From NCBI RefSeq assembly GCF_004210375.1, contig NC_134830.1, positions 45,699,094 through 45,763,093 of the forward strand: a stretch of 64,000 bases of DNA, given 5' to 3'. Origin of the DNA: Tachypleus tridentatus (taxonomy: Eukaryota; Arthropoda; Merostomata; Xiphosura; Limulidae). Shown here piece after piece: positions 33,295 through 45,886 of the stretch (within the stretch, counting starts at the first letter, position 1; each line of letters opens with the position of its first letter). The notes under the pieces are model-generated. The model was not told the DNA's origin. It saw nothing but the letters and a program-made list of their open reading frames with translations, and ran no database searches. Both the position numbers and the translations under genes were made by a program.

Positions 33295-33520
33295 TATTAC
33301 CACAGGGTTCGGATCATCGTCACACCAAACGTGCTCACTCTTTCAGCCGTGAAGACGTTATAGTATGACGGTTAATCTCACTATTCGTTGGTGAAAGAGT
33401 AGCCCAAGAGTTGGCGGTGTGTGATGATGATTAGCTGTCTTCCCTCTAGTCTTACACTGCTAAATTAGTGACGACTAGCGCAGATAGCCCTCGTGTAGCT
33501 TTGTGCGAAATTCAAAACAA
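33295..33520 (+). mobile_element. tRNA-SINE family A, 5' truncated
   Basis: Begins at GGTTCGGATCATCG near 33306 and runs to TAGCTTTGTGCGAAATTC. Confidence 0.9.
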
Positions 33521-34227
33521 ACCAAACCAAACTATTTCCACAATCCAAACCAATATCACATCAAATGATATAACCATCAAATGATATAACTTGTATTTAA
33601 ATATATATGGATGAATTCTAGGACAATTGTTAATGTTGTATGTTTTTACAACGATGACGCTTTGTTAGAGCCATTGGACCCTTTATATAACTTTTGAAGC
33701 TAGTGAAATTATGATGTAATGGAATCAAATATTAAATACGATATATCTCAGTAAGGTTATATGTGAAAGTATGGGGACAGGGGTTGAACACGAAAGTTAT
33801 CTGATCTGTTAATTGACGAGTATTTGTAATTTAGAGAAGTTAGGCTTTTTTATCTTGATATGCAAAATAAAAAGTAGACACTGCCCTAATCGGTGTGTTT
33901 TAGTATATAACATTCCAGTGAATTGAAATAGTGCTATAAGTGTTACTACATAGTGGGATTATTGTAAATTTATTTTAAAAACGGGTTCAATCAGGCATGT
34001 ATATTTTACATGTTATTATGAATAACATACTAGTTGAGCTTTTGTGCATATTATTTTACACTTGCTTGTTATTTATAAAACAGAATCAGTTACATTATCC
34101 ATGACTACTTAACCACAGGTATCGTACCTCAAAAATGTCGATCGTCATATTCACACAAAGTTATTTAAATAAACTTATTGGCAACAAAGTATCATGGTTT
34201 ATATAAAACTGGCGGTAGAGACACAAT
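33521..34227. other. No gene supported
   Basis: AT-rich, nothing recognised. Confidence 0.5.
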
Positions 34228-34350
34228 ATTTTTTGTTGTTAAGGACAACGCTACGCAATGGGCTATCTGTGCTTTATCCACCACCGTTTTTAGTATTATA
34301 AGGCTTCCCACTTACCATTATGCAATTGGGAGGCTGAGTGCAATCATATC
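34228..34350 (-). mobile_element. tRNA-SINE family B, degraded
   Basis: TTTTTTGTTGTTAAGGACAA, CAATGGGCTATCTGTGCTTT, CACCACCG; B box mostly lost. Confidence 0.7.
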
Positions 34351-34924
34351 AAACAATAGGCTTATTACAAGTAACTAAGATATATAGCATGGTGAAGAAA
34401 CGTCAGTAATCTCTAGAACAAAGTTATATTTATTTCGCTCAACGTTTTATTTTTACAGATTTTTATGAAGCTCTACTTACTCTACTAGACTAACAAACAA
34501 TACACTTTTAAATTTGTTATAAGAACAAACAAAACTTTTAGGCTTGTTGGTTGGTAATACGTAGTTCGCTAGATTTAACGTTTTCCCCGTTACTTGTAAA
34601 GTATGATGTTATACATTTAAATAACGTTTCAGAAATTCTTCTGTCTCTTTATCGTTCAACTTAACTAACAAGTTCTGGTATTGAACTAAAGCTTTTTGGG
34701 TAGACTTCTGAGAGACAAAAGATAGACCTGAAATTTCAGTTTTACATACCCTTAGTTTTAAACCCGAAATCGATGAATCTAGAAAAAAATATCTACAGCT
34801 TATGTGATTTTTATTACAAATTTTAAGCCTAAGTATTTGCATCGGTAACATATTCCAAATGGACACCAAAAGCATCTAAAAATGTTCATTGTAGGCAATG
34901 CAGTGAAAAGGTTATAGAAGTGTA

Positions 34925-35035
34925 CGTTTTATTCCAAAGCCACATGTGGTTATCTGACATGTTCTCCGAGGGGAATTGAACCCCTGATTTTAGAGTTGTA
35001 AATCCACAGACTTACAGTTGCAACCCAACAATAGA
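34925..35035 (-). mobile_element. tRNA-SINE family C
   Basis: CCAAAGCCACATGTGGTTAT, GGGGAATTGAACCCCTGA, GTAAATCCACAGACTTAC. Confidence 0.85.
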
Positions 35036-35528
35036 GCAAATGATACTAAGAGGTTTGTTTATCCTAATTTCAGTAACTCTTTGAGTTAGAAGGTCGTGTT
35101 TTACAACCATAGTATATTTTATGGATTAACTTCGAATGTGGTTTTGTAAACCTCTGATGTCACAAGTGCTCTACGGTACAAGTTTTTTTACTTTCATGGA
35201 ACAAAATGGCTTCAAAAACTTATATCATAAATATTTTACACCAAACTAGTAGTACTATGTTATGTAAAAATTGCATTCATGGAAACCTGGTTATCGTATT
35301 TCTAAGTTTGAGACGAAATTTCATATCAATACAGAAAAAGAGAAAAAAATGTGAATGTAAGGAGGATTTATACCCTCAAGTTAAAACTTACAAAGTGTGA
35401 AATAATAAATTAATGTCATGCAATTACTTAACATAAGTAGTGTATATGATATTCCAGTAAAATCCAAAGCTTTATCATAGGACAAACTTGCGTCCCAACT
35501 TTCGTAAAGGACATGCTCTTATCACTGA
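35036..35528. other. No gene supported
   Basis: AT-rich; a 64-codon plus frame at 35206 has no recognisable feature. Confidence 0.45.
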
Positions 35529-35804
35529 TGGCCCGCATGGCCAAGCGTGTTAAAGCGTGCGACTCGTAATCTGAGGGTCGCGGGTTCGCATCCTCGTCGC
35601 GCCAAACATGCTCGCCCTTTCAGCCATGGGGGCGTTATAATGTCACGGTCAATCCCACTATTCGTTGATAAAAGAGTAGCCAAAGAGTTGGCGGTGGGTG
35701 GTGATGATTAGCTGCCTTCCCTCTAGTCTTACACTGCTAAATTAGGAACGACGAGTGCAGATAGCCCTCGTGTAGCTTTGTGCGAAATTCAAAAACAAAC
35801 AAAC
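35529..35804 (+). mobile_element. tRNA-SINE family A, full length
   Basis: GGCCCGCATGGCCAAGCGTG head to TTCAAAAACAAACAAAC tail. Very similar to the copy at 32504. Confidence 0.95.
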
Positions 35805-36006
35805 TTTTCTTTGTGAAAACGTGTAACAATTAAAGATTACTTTGGTGATATTCTTAGGTACAGAACCAACTAGCAAGCAATAAGACCATAGTACCACTGA
35901 ATTCAGAAGAAGTGTAAACAGATTCAATAGAAAGAAAAAAAGCAGGCACATTTTTAGAGATTTGAAATAAAGAAACAGATTTATACACAATCTTTTTTCC
36001 CCTAAA

Positions 36007-37125
36007 CTTGATGGCTAGTTTCTCTATGGTTGTTTGATTCACAATCAGTGCGTTATATTTGTCCTTAACTTGATGGCTAGTTTCTCTGTGGTTGTTTGAT
36101 TCACAATCAGTGCGTTATATTTATCCTTAACTTGATGGCTAGTTTCTCTGTGGTTGTTTGATTCACAATCAGTGCGTTATATTTATCCTTAACTTGATGG
36201 CTAGTTTCTCTATGGTTGTTTGATTCACAATCAGTGCGTTATATTTATCCTTAACTTGATGGCTAGTTTCTCTGTGGTTGTTTGATTCACAATCAGTGCG
36301 TTATATTTATCCTTACCTTGATGGCTAATTTCTCTGTGGTTGTTTGATTCACAATCAGTGCGTTATATTCATCCTTAACTTGATGGCTAGTTTCTCTGTG
36401 GTTGTTTGATTCACAATCAGTGCGTTATATTTATCCTTAACTTGATGGCTAGTTTCTCTGTGGTTGTTTGATTCACAATCAGTGCGTTATATTTATCCTT
36501 AACTTGATGGCTAGTTTCTCTATGGTTGTTTGATTCACAATCAGTGCGTTATATTTATCCTTAACTTGATGGCTAGTTTCTCTGTGGTTGTTTGATTCAC
36601 AATCAGTGCGTTATATTTATCCTTAACTTGATGGCTAGTTTCTCTGTGGTTGTTTGATTCACAATTAGTGCGTTATATTTATCCTTAACTTGATGGCTAG
36701 TTTCTCTGTGGTTGTTTGATTCACAATCAGTGCGTTATATTTATCTTTAACTTGATGGCTAGTTTTTCTGTGGTTGTTTGATTCACAATCAGTGCGTTAT
36801 ATTTATCCTTAACTTGATGGCTAGTTTCTCTGTGGTTGTTTGATTCACAATCAGTGCGTTATATTTATCTTTAACTTGATGGCTAGTTTCTCTGTGGTTG
36901 TTTGATTCACAATCAGTGCGTTATATTTATCCTTAACTTGATGGCTAGTTTCTCTGTGGTTGTTTGATTCACAATCAGTGCGTTATATTTATCTTTAACT
37001 TGATGGCTAGTTTCTCTGTGGTTGTTTGATTCACAATCAGTCCGTTATATTTATCCTTGACTTAATGGCTAGTTTCTCTGTGGTTGTTTGATTCACAATC
37101 AATGTGTTACATTTCTCCTTAGCCT
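36007..37125. repeat. 62-bp minisatellite, 18 units
   Basis: Units begin CTTGATGGCTAGTTTCTCTG, continue TGGTTGTTTGATTCACAATC and end AGTGCGTTATATTTATCCTTA. Starts at 36007 and 37061 are exactly 17 periods apart, so no net indel has accumulated. Variants are single bases, such as CTATGG at units 1, 4 and 9. Confidence 0.97.
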
Positions 37126-39146
37126 GATGACCAGTTTCCCTGTGATTATTTAGACAGCAACTGAAGGAAGCATTTTGGTATTTAAAATGCTTCGAATGTC
37201 GAATATTTGTGGAAGATGTGAAACGTGTGTACAGAGATATAAAAGTAGCCGTATAGCAAGGCTTGTTAGAAGAACATGTTAGGACAGTGTCTACTGGAAT
37301 GTTTATACGAGCTGATACCAATCAAGGTCAGAAGAGGTGTGAGAAACTTTAAAGGCCTCATTAGCACGACGGGACTGTGAAATTCCTCGACAGCTCGGAG
37401 ACGTCATAAAATGGGCGGAAGCTGCAGTTGATTAGTGTCTATCAGACATAAAACTGTCAAAGAATGATGGGAATCTGTTCTTTGATGAAGGATCATTGAC
37501 AAGAATGTGTGCATAGATACATGAGAAGAGGCTGCCGATTCACCGACTCCATCTACAGCCAATAAATGACTGGTTTTGTTTTTTGCTGCTGGTCATTGCA
37601 TCATGATTGCGGAAGAAATAACCAATTAAGTGTTGGAACTACTTGAGGATAGTTGTATAAACTATTTGACAGATCGTATGAACATGGAAGACAAGTCAAA
37701 TGAAAATTCCTGTAACCTGTGTAAAACAGAGTTCTGCTCTGAAAGAAGAGGCTGAAAAATCCACGCCAGCGTTACTGCCACTTTTTATAACATTGGGTAG
37801 CATATTAGAGGAAGATAAAGTTGGAAATGTAAGGAATCTTTGATCTTAGAAGTGTTCATTAAGTAAACTAAGAGCATACTTATAAACTTTTGGGATTGGA
37901 TAAAGTCATTAAAAAGTGTTTATTTTTGAGATCTTGGTCTTGGAGTCCAATCCTTTGCTGTAACTGTAAAACCTCTAGTTAGTGCCTGTGTGCTCCATTC
38001 GTCTTCTGCATCCCCAATAAAATAAATAGCAGTGTACCAGGTAGTATTAGTCGAAGCTCAAACGACTAAGCCGACCCTCCCAACTCGGCCTGCATGCGCT
38101 ACACAAAAGCAAGTGTAACTCGAGCAGGCACAGATGTTTCTGGACCTACCAGAAACATGGACGAAACTCGTGTGAAAGAACAGAAGGAAAAAATGACAAT
38201 CTGAAAGTCTTAGCATCCATTTACTTGTAATTGTGTTCACACTGAGGTTAATTTCCAACAAAACTTCACCACCATGTCAGGAGCTCAAACTCACTACTAA
38301 AGGGGAACAATCTTCTACACACATCAAACATGCTAGGCTATGTGGCCAAAGTGTTAATTAATGTTTTAACTAGGTTACTGTTTGTATACAAAATCAGATA
38401 CGTTTGTGTTGACTCTGACCACATGTGATAACCTAAGGACGAAATCACTGTCTTTGATAAGTTGGATACGTTGCTATAAAGAAGGCGTAACCAATTATAG
38501 ATAATCTAAATGAAATGTTGACAAATTTGCTTACATATACCTAATTAAAATCGTTCCATTTTTTTTCTGTTATTGGAAGGTAATGACTAGTAATATCTCT
38601 GCACATTACAGCTTCCTTCAGCCAGGATTATTATTGGTCTAATTTTAATATCTATCCTAGACGAGCCCCCTATTGTGTTACGTAGTACAATTTCAAATAA
38701 CCTAAAACTTAGTTAAATTGTAATTTATATTTGTATGTTAAATAAAAATTGATATGCATCCAATTTGTGACACTTGTCAACTAGATTGATACACGCAGTT
38801 TATTTTTTAATACAACTATATTTTAACATACAAACAATAATATAACTTACACTAACTGTTATTATAAATAATTATCTATTTCAAAACTTACAAATAGTAT
38901 CAGGTCTTCTTTATGTTCTGGAGCTTTCTTGATGTATCGATCTAAGCTTAATTTTAATTGTGATCCAGTTTTGGAGCAACAAATGTCATGTTCTTAATAT
39001 CAGTCAAATACGTAGCGTCATGGCTGCCAAACAGTTTAATTTTAAACATTTAGTTTTAAGGTTATTTTAAATATATCAACTACAGTTTAACAATAGCTTG
39101 TAACTTGCAAAATACACCAGTTCGTTTTATATATTTTAGTTCAAAG
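37126..39146. other. No intact gene; decayed sequence
   Basis: 37126-38350 is less AT-rich, with short frames broken by stops, possibly an old mobile element or pseudogene. I could not match it to a family. The rest is AT-rich. Confidence 0.3.
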
Positions 39147-39243
39147 AGTCATATTGGAATATCTGCGTTCCTTCCATCACGGGGATCGAACCGTGTATTG
39201 TAGTGTTGTAACTCTGTAAACTTACCACTGACTCTCCGAGGGC
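39147..39243 (-). mobile_element. tRNA-SINE family C
   Basis: GGAATATCTGCGTTCCTTCC, GGGGATCGAACCGTGTA, head TGACTCTCCGAGGG. Confidence 0.8.
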
Positions 39244-39597
39244 GAAGTACGAGAAAGCAAGACATAATTAGACTCCTTCACAAAAATGTACTTAAAATAT
39301 TATATGCAAAATACTCTTTTAATACAGTAATAAGAAAATGCAATCGCAGTTACATTTAAAACAAACAAGACTAGAAAACATTTTGGTTGTTTATCTGTAA
39401 TGTGTACATCGTCAAGATTGTGAGTTTAGTGATAGCCCTTACGTATTTTTGCATTTTAAAAATAAATAACTCGCTTTTATGTTTTTAAGCATTTTATGGA
39501 CATTTTAAATTATAAACTTTGTATCTATGTACTTTTATATACTTAAGTATATACTTATATAGTTAAACGTTTTAGTTTTTTACTCATTCTAGAGCGC

Positions 39598-39668
39598 CTT
39601 AGTAGTACGTCTGGTGGGCACAGCACATGTAGCTCATTATAGAGGTTTGTGTTTAACAATAAACAACA
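39598..39668 (+). mobile_element. tRNA-SINE family B, 3' fragment
   Basis: CTGGTGGGCACAGCACATGT, AGCTCATTATAGAGG and TTTAACAATAAACAAC. Confidence 0.65.
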
Positions 39669-39778
39669 GTAACGAGCAGAAGATCTTAAAAGAAGCACTT
39701 TCAGGGATTGTACGGTAAGACGTTTTTGGATGGGAGTGTTAGAGATTTCATCTGGTAGATAGTTTTATCTGTGAGAAA

Positions 39779-39961
39779 CACCTTCTTTCACTTCTATTCA
39801 ACTGATATTACAAACCATTCTTTAGTCCAAAACGAAACAATGAACTCCCAGCAAGCAAAGTGTGAATTACACCTTCTTTCACTTCTATTCAACTGATATT
39901 ACAAACCATTCTTTAGTCCAAAACGAAACAATGAACTCCCAGCAAGCAGAGTGTGAATTAC
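39779..39961. repeat. 91-bp direct duplication (2 copies)
   Basis: CACCTTCTTTCACTTCTATT to GCAAGCARAGTGTGAATTA occurs at 39779 and 39870 with a single visible difference (AAAG/AGAG). Confidence 0.97.
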
Positions 39962-40242
39962 TTGTGGATGTTTCTTTTTTTTATAATTGAAAAAAGGGGT
40001 ACTTTAGGGGTGTAATAGAAGGAAGACAGTGGTTGAGTCCACCTAGCCACCTCTACGTAGAAATATTTACCCATTTAAGACTCTGTTTTACAGTTTAGTC
40101 ATAAAAGAGCAAAACTTCTAAATGTTGCAAACCTTTATATTTCAAACAAAATAATCTGAAGGAAAAATTAATTTCACATGTGTCAGTTCAAGTAAACAAA
40201 CTTAGAGTTACAGTCACCCTGTGTTGTCAGCAGTATTAATTT

Positions 40243-40450
40243 GTTTTAGATTTCGCACAAAGCTGCATAAAGGTTATCTACGCTAGCTGTCCCTAATTTA
40301 GCAGTAATAGGCTGGAAGAGAGGCAACTAATTAACACTATACACTGCTAACTCTTGAGATACTCTCTTACCAACGAATTGGGATTTGACCATCACATTAT
40401 ATCATTGCCATGGCTAAAAAGGTGAACATGTTCAGTGATAAGACCTCTGA
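40243..40450 (-). mobile_element. tRNA-SINE family A, degraded
   Basis: TTTTAGATTTCGCACAAAGC, GTCCCTAATTTAGCAGTAAT, CCATCACATTATATCATTGCC. Confidence 0.8.
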
Positions 40451-40494
40451 CCCGAGACCTCCAGATTGCGGATCAGGGCCAGATATAAGATTAC

Positions 40495-40585
40495 GCATTT
40501 ATAACTCTAAAATCCGAGGTTCAATTCTTCGAGGTGGACACAGCAATGATAGCTGTAACTTTGCTCTAAAACAAAAAAATCTTTA
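40495..40585 (+). mobile_element. tRNA-SINE family C, 5' truncated
   Basis: AACTCTAAAATCCGAGGTTC, TTCTTCGAGGTGGACACAGC, and AACTTTGCTCTAAAAC. Confidence 0.75.
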
Positions 40586-40667
40586 TATATACTTCAAACA
40601 TATGAGTTTTCTGACCTTTCATTGAGTTTCAAATTTTTAGGTTTTCTATCAGAGTCAATTTCAGTTG

Positions 40668-40795
40668 CCCCCCAGTGGCTCCGGTATATCTGCGGACTTA
40701 CAACACTAAAAACTGGCTTTCGATACTCGTGGTGGGCAGAGCACAGATAACCCATTGTGCAGCTTTGTGCTTAATTAAAAAAACAACAACAAAAC
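40668..40795 (+). mobile_element. tRNA-SINE family B
   Basis: CCCCCAGTGGCTCCGGTATA head, CTTTCGATACTCG B box, ATAACCCATTGTGCAGCTTT tail with a CAAAACAAC tract. Confidence 0.88.
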
Positions 40796-43700
40796 AACAA
40801 TTTCAACTTTATGTACTGTATTTTAAGTTGGAAACATTTGAACTTCAGTTTTATGTTTGAAACATAAGAAAAACCTAATTTATTCTCTATATTTTAAATA
40901 TGGGAATTCTCCTTTTAATTCTTTAACGTTCACCTAGAAATTTTACTTCTAAGTTCATTATTTCTATATCATTTTAATTATACAAAAACAAACAAATTTT
41001 TATATTCTAAACAATTGTTTTAAATGATGAAAATTTTCTTAGTAAAAACCTTATATTTTAAGAACAGATTCTCAAAAGCTCACATCAGGTTTTCTTAAAG
41101 GACCATTTATTTGTAGGGTAAAATCAAGGTGGTTTTCAAATCTTGTGAAGTGTTGATGTTCTCGAACCGCCTATAATTTAATCGCAGAAATCCTCTAAAA
41201 TCACAACAGAGCAGCATAACAGGTTTATCTGATTAATCAGAATAAAGATTGAAGATAATTAATGGTCAAAAACAGGGCCTTTTTTAACAAAAGCCAGTTG
41301 CAACTGCTCAATCTATCAAACTTCTGATGAATCAGAAGCTCAGAAGCAACAGTGAATTAAAAATGATACAACTGATCACCTCAGGATCCTGTTTAGAAAG
41401 AGGTTCTAACTGGTTGTATCACAGATTTCATGCAATTTCTTAAAACCGTGTATATATATACATACACGTACATCTGACTGAAAGGAAACATTCGTTACAT
41501 CATTGAAGATGTAGTCCAATTAGATTCTTAAGGGATTTACATACAAAGACCAATGCCACACTCTTTTTCCATGCTACTTTGTAGGCAATGTTCTGGTTCA
41601 GTTGCGATTGTTCATCATTCTCTGATTGTCACAGCAGAGCCTGTGGCTGAATGGATAGATGAAATGAAAAACTTGCAAGATTTTAGGTGTTTAAACCTAA
41701 ACAGCAGCTTCACAAGTATAATTACTTCTTGAAACTAAGTTGCTTTCTATTAAAAGATAAAATACATCTCTGCTGACACAAAGTAACTCCAAGTGTGCAA
41801 TCTAACTACACTTGTGCTGAACAAATATCGATAAAAATATACACACAGTTCAACAACAGATTTATCCTATAAATCAAACATATTTTAACTCAAATCTACT
41901 GGAATACATTAAGTGAATTCTTTTACACCATTATGAAACAAGCCAATAATTCATGAATACCTTAGCTAATGCCAACTAGTACATATTTATTTACCATCAC
42001 CAATGAAAACAGAGAGAACTTCATGTTGCTCTCTTGTTGTGGTGTACTTTAAACAGCAGTGTAATCTTATGAAAAAACAACAAATACTTATAAACGTTAT
42101 TGTAAAAACAAAATGAAATAAAACATATTATTTACCACCATTAAACCGCTAATTCTTGATGGAATAATATAAACATTTTAGTGTTCTGGCCACTTGCTTT
42201 GTTGTATTTAAAAACTGATTTCTCTGTATTTTCACATTTAAAATCCCTATGTACCGTACAACACATGTGCGTTACTATACACATCTCACATTAATTAAAT
42301 GTATATACTAATATTATACAAAACACCAATAACGGCACGTAAAACATGATAACAAACAGGACGTCCAATTTCATGGCAGTCTGCCAACACCTGTATCACA
42401 TTGTATGCTACTTTTCTGCCATGTATGAACTGCGAAACGTTAGTTTGGTACGACACAAACATAGTAAAATCTTAGGTGAAATTTAATGAAATTGGCTTTA
42501 ATATGGCATTTTTTTTTTCTTTGCAGACAAATTGATGTAGAGCAAAAGACAAAATACAAAAGCGGTGAACATAGATAGGTTCCTTCACCTATGGCAATGC
42601 AGTCTGCTATAGTGTCGCCATCTATGAGTTATAAAGTCATTAAAGTTGTATCATGAAGAAATTCATTCGCATAAAATCCATCAGAACAAGTGTTTTTCAC
42701 CACATTTTATCAAAATTCAACTTATGTTATTACTACAGCTAGTAATTTGATGGATCAATATATTTAACGACGAGATAAAAAAGATCCGAATCAACAATGA
42801 ATCGCTTATACAGTGTTAACACATGCTGAAGACATTCAGCCACCTGGTTTGAATTTACTCTTTTGTAATTACACATGTTTTAAAGTATAGGCACTCTACT
42901 TTCTGCTATAGGACAGATTGTTTTGCATTAACTGATGCAAACCTTAATGATTGCGTGTAATTTTGCAGATACTGTGGTACTTCTCCACTGAGAAGTGGAC
43001 CATACATCATATCCACACGATGATGTACTTTATTCCTGTACATTAGAAAACTTGCTAAACAACCAATTCACTATCATTTGCTGCCTTATATACCGTCAAT
43101 GCATTTGGAAGGTGTTTGTTGAAGTTATTTTTGTGAACATTTTACAAAATGTGCAATTATCTGACTTTGTTAGATAATCTATTCAGTCATATTATTAGAT
43201 TGTGGATAGTATGACAAACTGTGCATAATCAATGCATTTAACACCTTAAGGATCTGCTGGCAATAGGCAGTTATAAGAACTTTTTCCAGCATCGGTTTCT
43301 TCATATGTTTTATTTGTGCTATCTACTATCCAGCGTATTTGCCAGTGATGAAATGATTCAAATATCACCCAATGGACATGTTTTCGTTCACTTGACGAGG
43401 TTACAGATCATTAGAAAAAGAGCAGTGTTATCCATGGCTATTCTCAGCAAAGAAGAATCTAGAAATCTCTGAGAGTGTGTACCTTGTAATGTTCAGCATT
43501 TTTTCTTAGACTATTAACTGTATCACAGACCGTGTACCATGCTTGCAGGGTTCATAACAGGTGTATAGCACAATATCCAGCACACAAAGTGCTCAGATAA
43601 ATACCACAGGTTTTGTGCAGCTGCATTTCACTCATCAATCATGATTAACTTTTCTCTGTAGTAGTTTTCAAGCTAGTTATGGGTACTTCATTTGCCCATC

Positions 43701-45638
43701 CTGTACTTCCCGATTTATCACCATAAATATGCAGTCAAACACAGAAATGTCTTGCACATAGATAAGACATATATCCAATTACAGCCATTTTAATTTAAGC
43801 TTCATTAGCCTCTTGAAGGTAACTGGTGCATTATATAGGTAGAATGAAATTACATATTTATATAATCCATTTTGAGGGTTAGGAGCAATATTAGGTTTGT
43901 TTTCATTGTCCAAATAAATTTTCTAGTAATCATACACCAGATTTGTTGTGTCAACCAATGGGTTATTTCCAAAAATTTCTCTTTTCACTTATCTAAAATT
44001 TATACAGACCTTTGGTATAGTTTCCTTCTTCACAATCATTATTGGAAACTGCCAAGCACTCTCTAAAAGTTGCATTGCTCTGTTAAAAACATACACTCTA
44101 TTTCAACAGCGATAGCACCTCAGCGCTTCACATAGTTTGTATAATGTTTGTTTTGTGAGATGTTTGTCATCTGTGTTTAAGAAATGATGGAGGACTGCTG
44201 TTTACCCAGTTGGCTGACTGATGTTGCACACTTTACTGGAAATCTACTGAATTCCACTCTCCAGGTTTATACCAGACAGTTAAACATTCCTCAGTTAGTG
44301 ATTTCAGGTGCTTGAATAAATGTTCTTTCATTGTTGGATACAGTAGTTAAAGTAATATTAACTGTACAGCCAACTGTTATCATTTCTGTCTCGCTTACGG
44401 TGCAATAACCATTTCAATTGAAAAGTGAATAGTGATGTTTTCATAAATACAAAATATTATTGACACAAAGCCAGTACTGAGATTAATAAACAGTCGAGAA
44501 TGTGCTACTTTGATTCTGGGTAGAAAACACTGAGCTCTGTATAAACATTCTGTCACCACAAAAGAAGATAACAAAACAGTATATCGAGTGTATAACTCCA
44601 TGGAAAGCTAATAATCAACAACATACCGGCGTATTTTTTCTCAATGAAGAACTTAAGTTAGAGTAAACTTTAAGACTTCGAAAGATGGTACGATATGTGG
44701 AGTGACAAAATCAATGAATTAAAATGTGTTGGTTGCTGATGCACATGATATAAGGGACCTTGTTGGGCTAGTTATCAGGCTAGTCCTGAAGTCATAAGTG
44801 GCTGGACTACCTTTGTTGATCTATACTGGCCAGAGGAAGCTAAACCCACCTTGGAAGTACAGATGCAGAAGTAAATTCAGCAAATTCAACCACAATGGAA
44901 GAACCAACTTTTAAGTAGCACAAAACCAGATAATATGACAGATGATGCCTTCCTCAGCCTTTATTAAGAAATATACCGATGGCTCTTAAACAAATGAGAG
45001 ATGCTTATTAATTGTCCAGTTAAGGGGGGGGAACTATGAATAATCTTGCGAAATCACTAAATCCCAAAGCCAAAAATAAATGTTTATGTAGCTGAGGTCA
45101 ATTCAAGAGGGTTCCAGGAAAGTGATTCAAAACCAAGAGCAATGGGCCAAACCACAATCTCAGAGACTTTGATAGTTCCACCAACACCACCTAGAAGAAA
45201 TGAAACATGTTTAAAAAACGTCTACACGAAATAAGAAAGCAGGAAATGCATTACGCATTATTATTTATAATATTCTGCATATTTTAGAGGTTTTAATACT
45301 TGCTTCACTGTTAAAATGTTTCCAATTGTGTTTTAAAGTGATTTTAAAGAATATGTTTAGTTTATATTTTTAATATATTTTAAAAATGTTTTTTTTTATT
45401 TTTCATTCTTTAAATTAATGCTAAATGTCTTATTATTATACCGCTTTCTTCTTCAGAGTTTAATTTGTAATCTTGTATTTATATCTTATCTTTATTACTG
45501 TAATTTCAGTTGTTCTGTATTGAAGGGAACGTATTCTGTATGGAGTATACTAATTAAACCATTGTCAAAGATAAATTTTTATATATTGTGTTGTAATTTT
45601 GAAATACATATAATATTTGCTAAAAAGTACTTTTATAC
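40796..45638. other. No intact gene; long decayed or unassigned region
   Basis: Nearly 5 kb with almost no SINEs. 42500-45200 is less AT-rich and has short coding-like fragments on both strands broken by many stops, which suggests an old retroelement or pseudogene. No reverse transcriptase, integrase or gag motif could be read with confidence. Confidence 0.3.
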
Positions 45639-45886
45639 CAGTGGTTCCCAACCTTTTTTATGCCCCGCACCCCTAAAAAATGTTAATATATTGTCATACC
45701 CCTCACAGTAATTATTTATTTAAGAATAAAGGTGAAGGTGGCCAAAACAAATTTTTATTATAGTTTTTAATGATATATAAACAAAAACGAAACAATTGGA
45801 AAATAAAAAATATTACAACAAACAAAAAGTTGCATAAACCCTACAAAAAAAAAATGTTATCTCGCAACCCTGGTTGGAAACCACTG
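45639..45886. mobile_element. hAT-like MITE, 248 bp
   Basis: Ends CAGTGGTTCCCAACC and GGTTGGAAACCACTG, classic hAT terminal repeats. Flanking TTTTATAC (45631-45638) and TTTTATGC (45887-45894) are an 8-bp target duplication with one change. Confidence 0.93.

Noticed and set aside
36007..37125. Regular array considered as a CRISPR
   Set aside because: Units are contiguous with no unique spacers, and the genome is eukaryotic. It is a minisatellite. The same holds for the arrays at 3765, 8449, 15430, 26311 and 31056.
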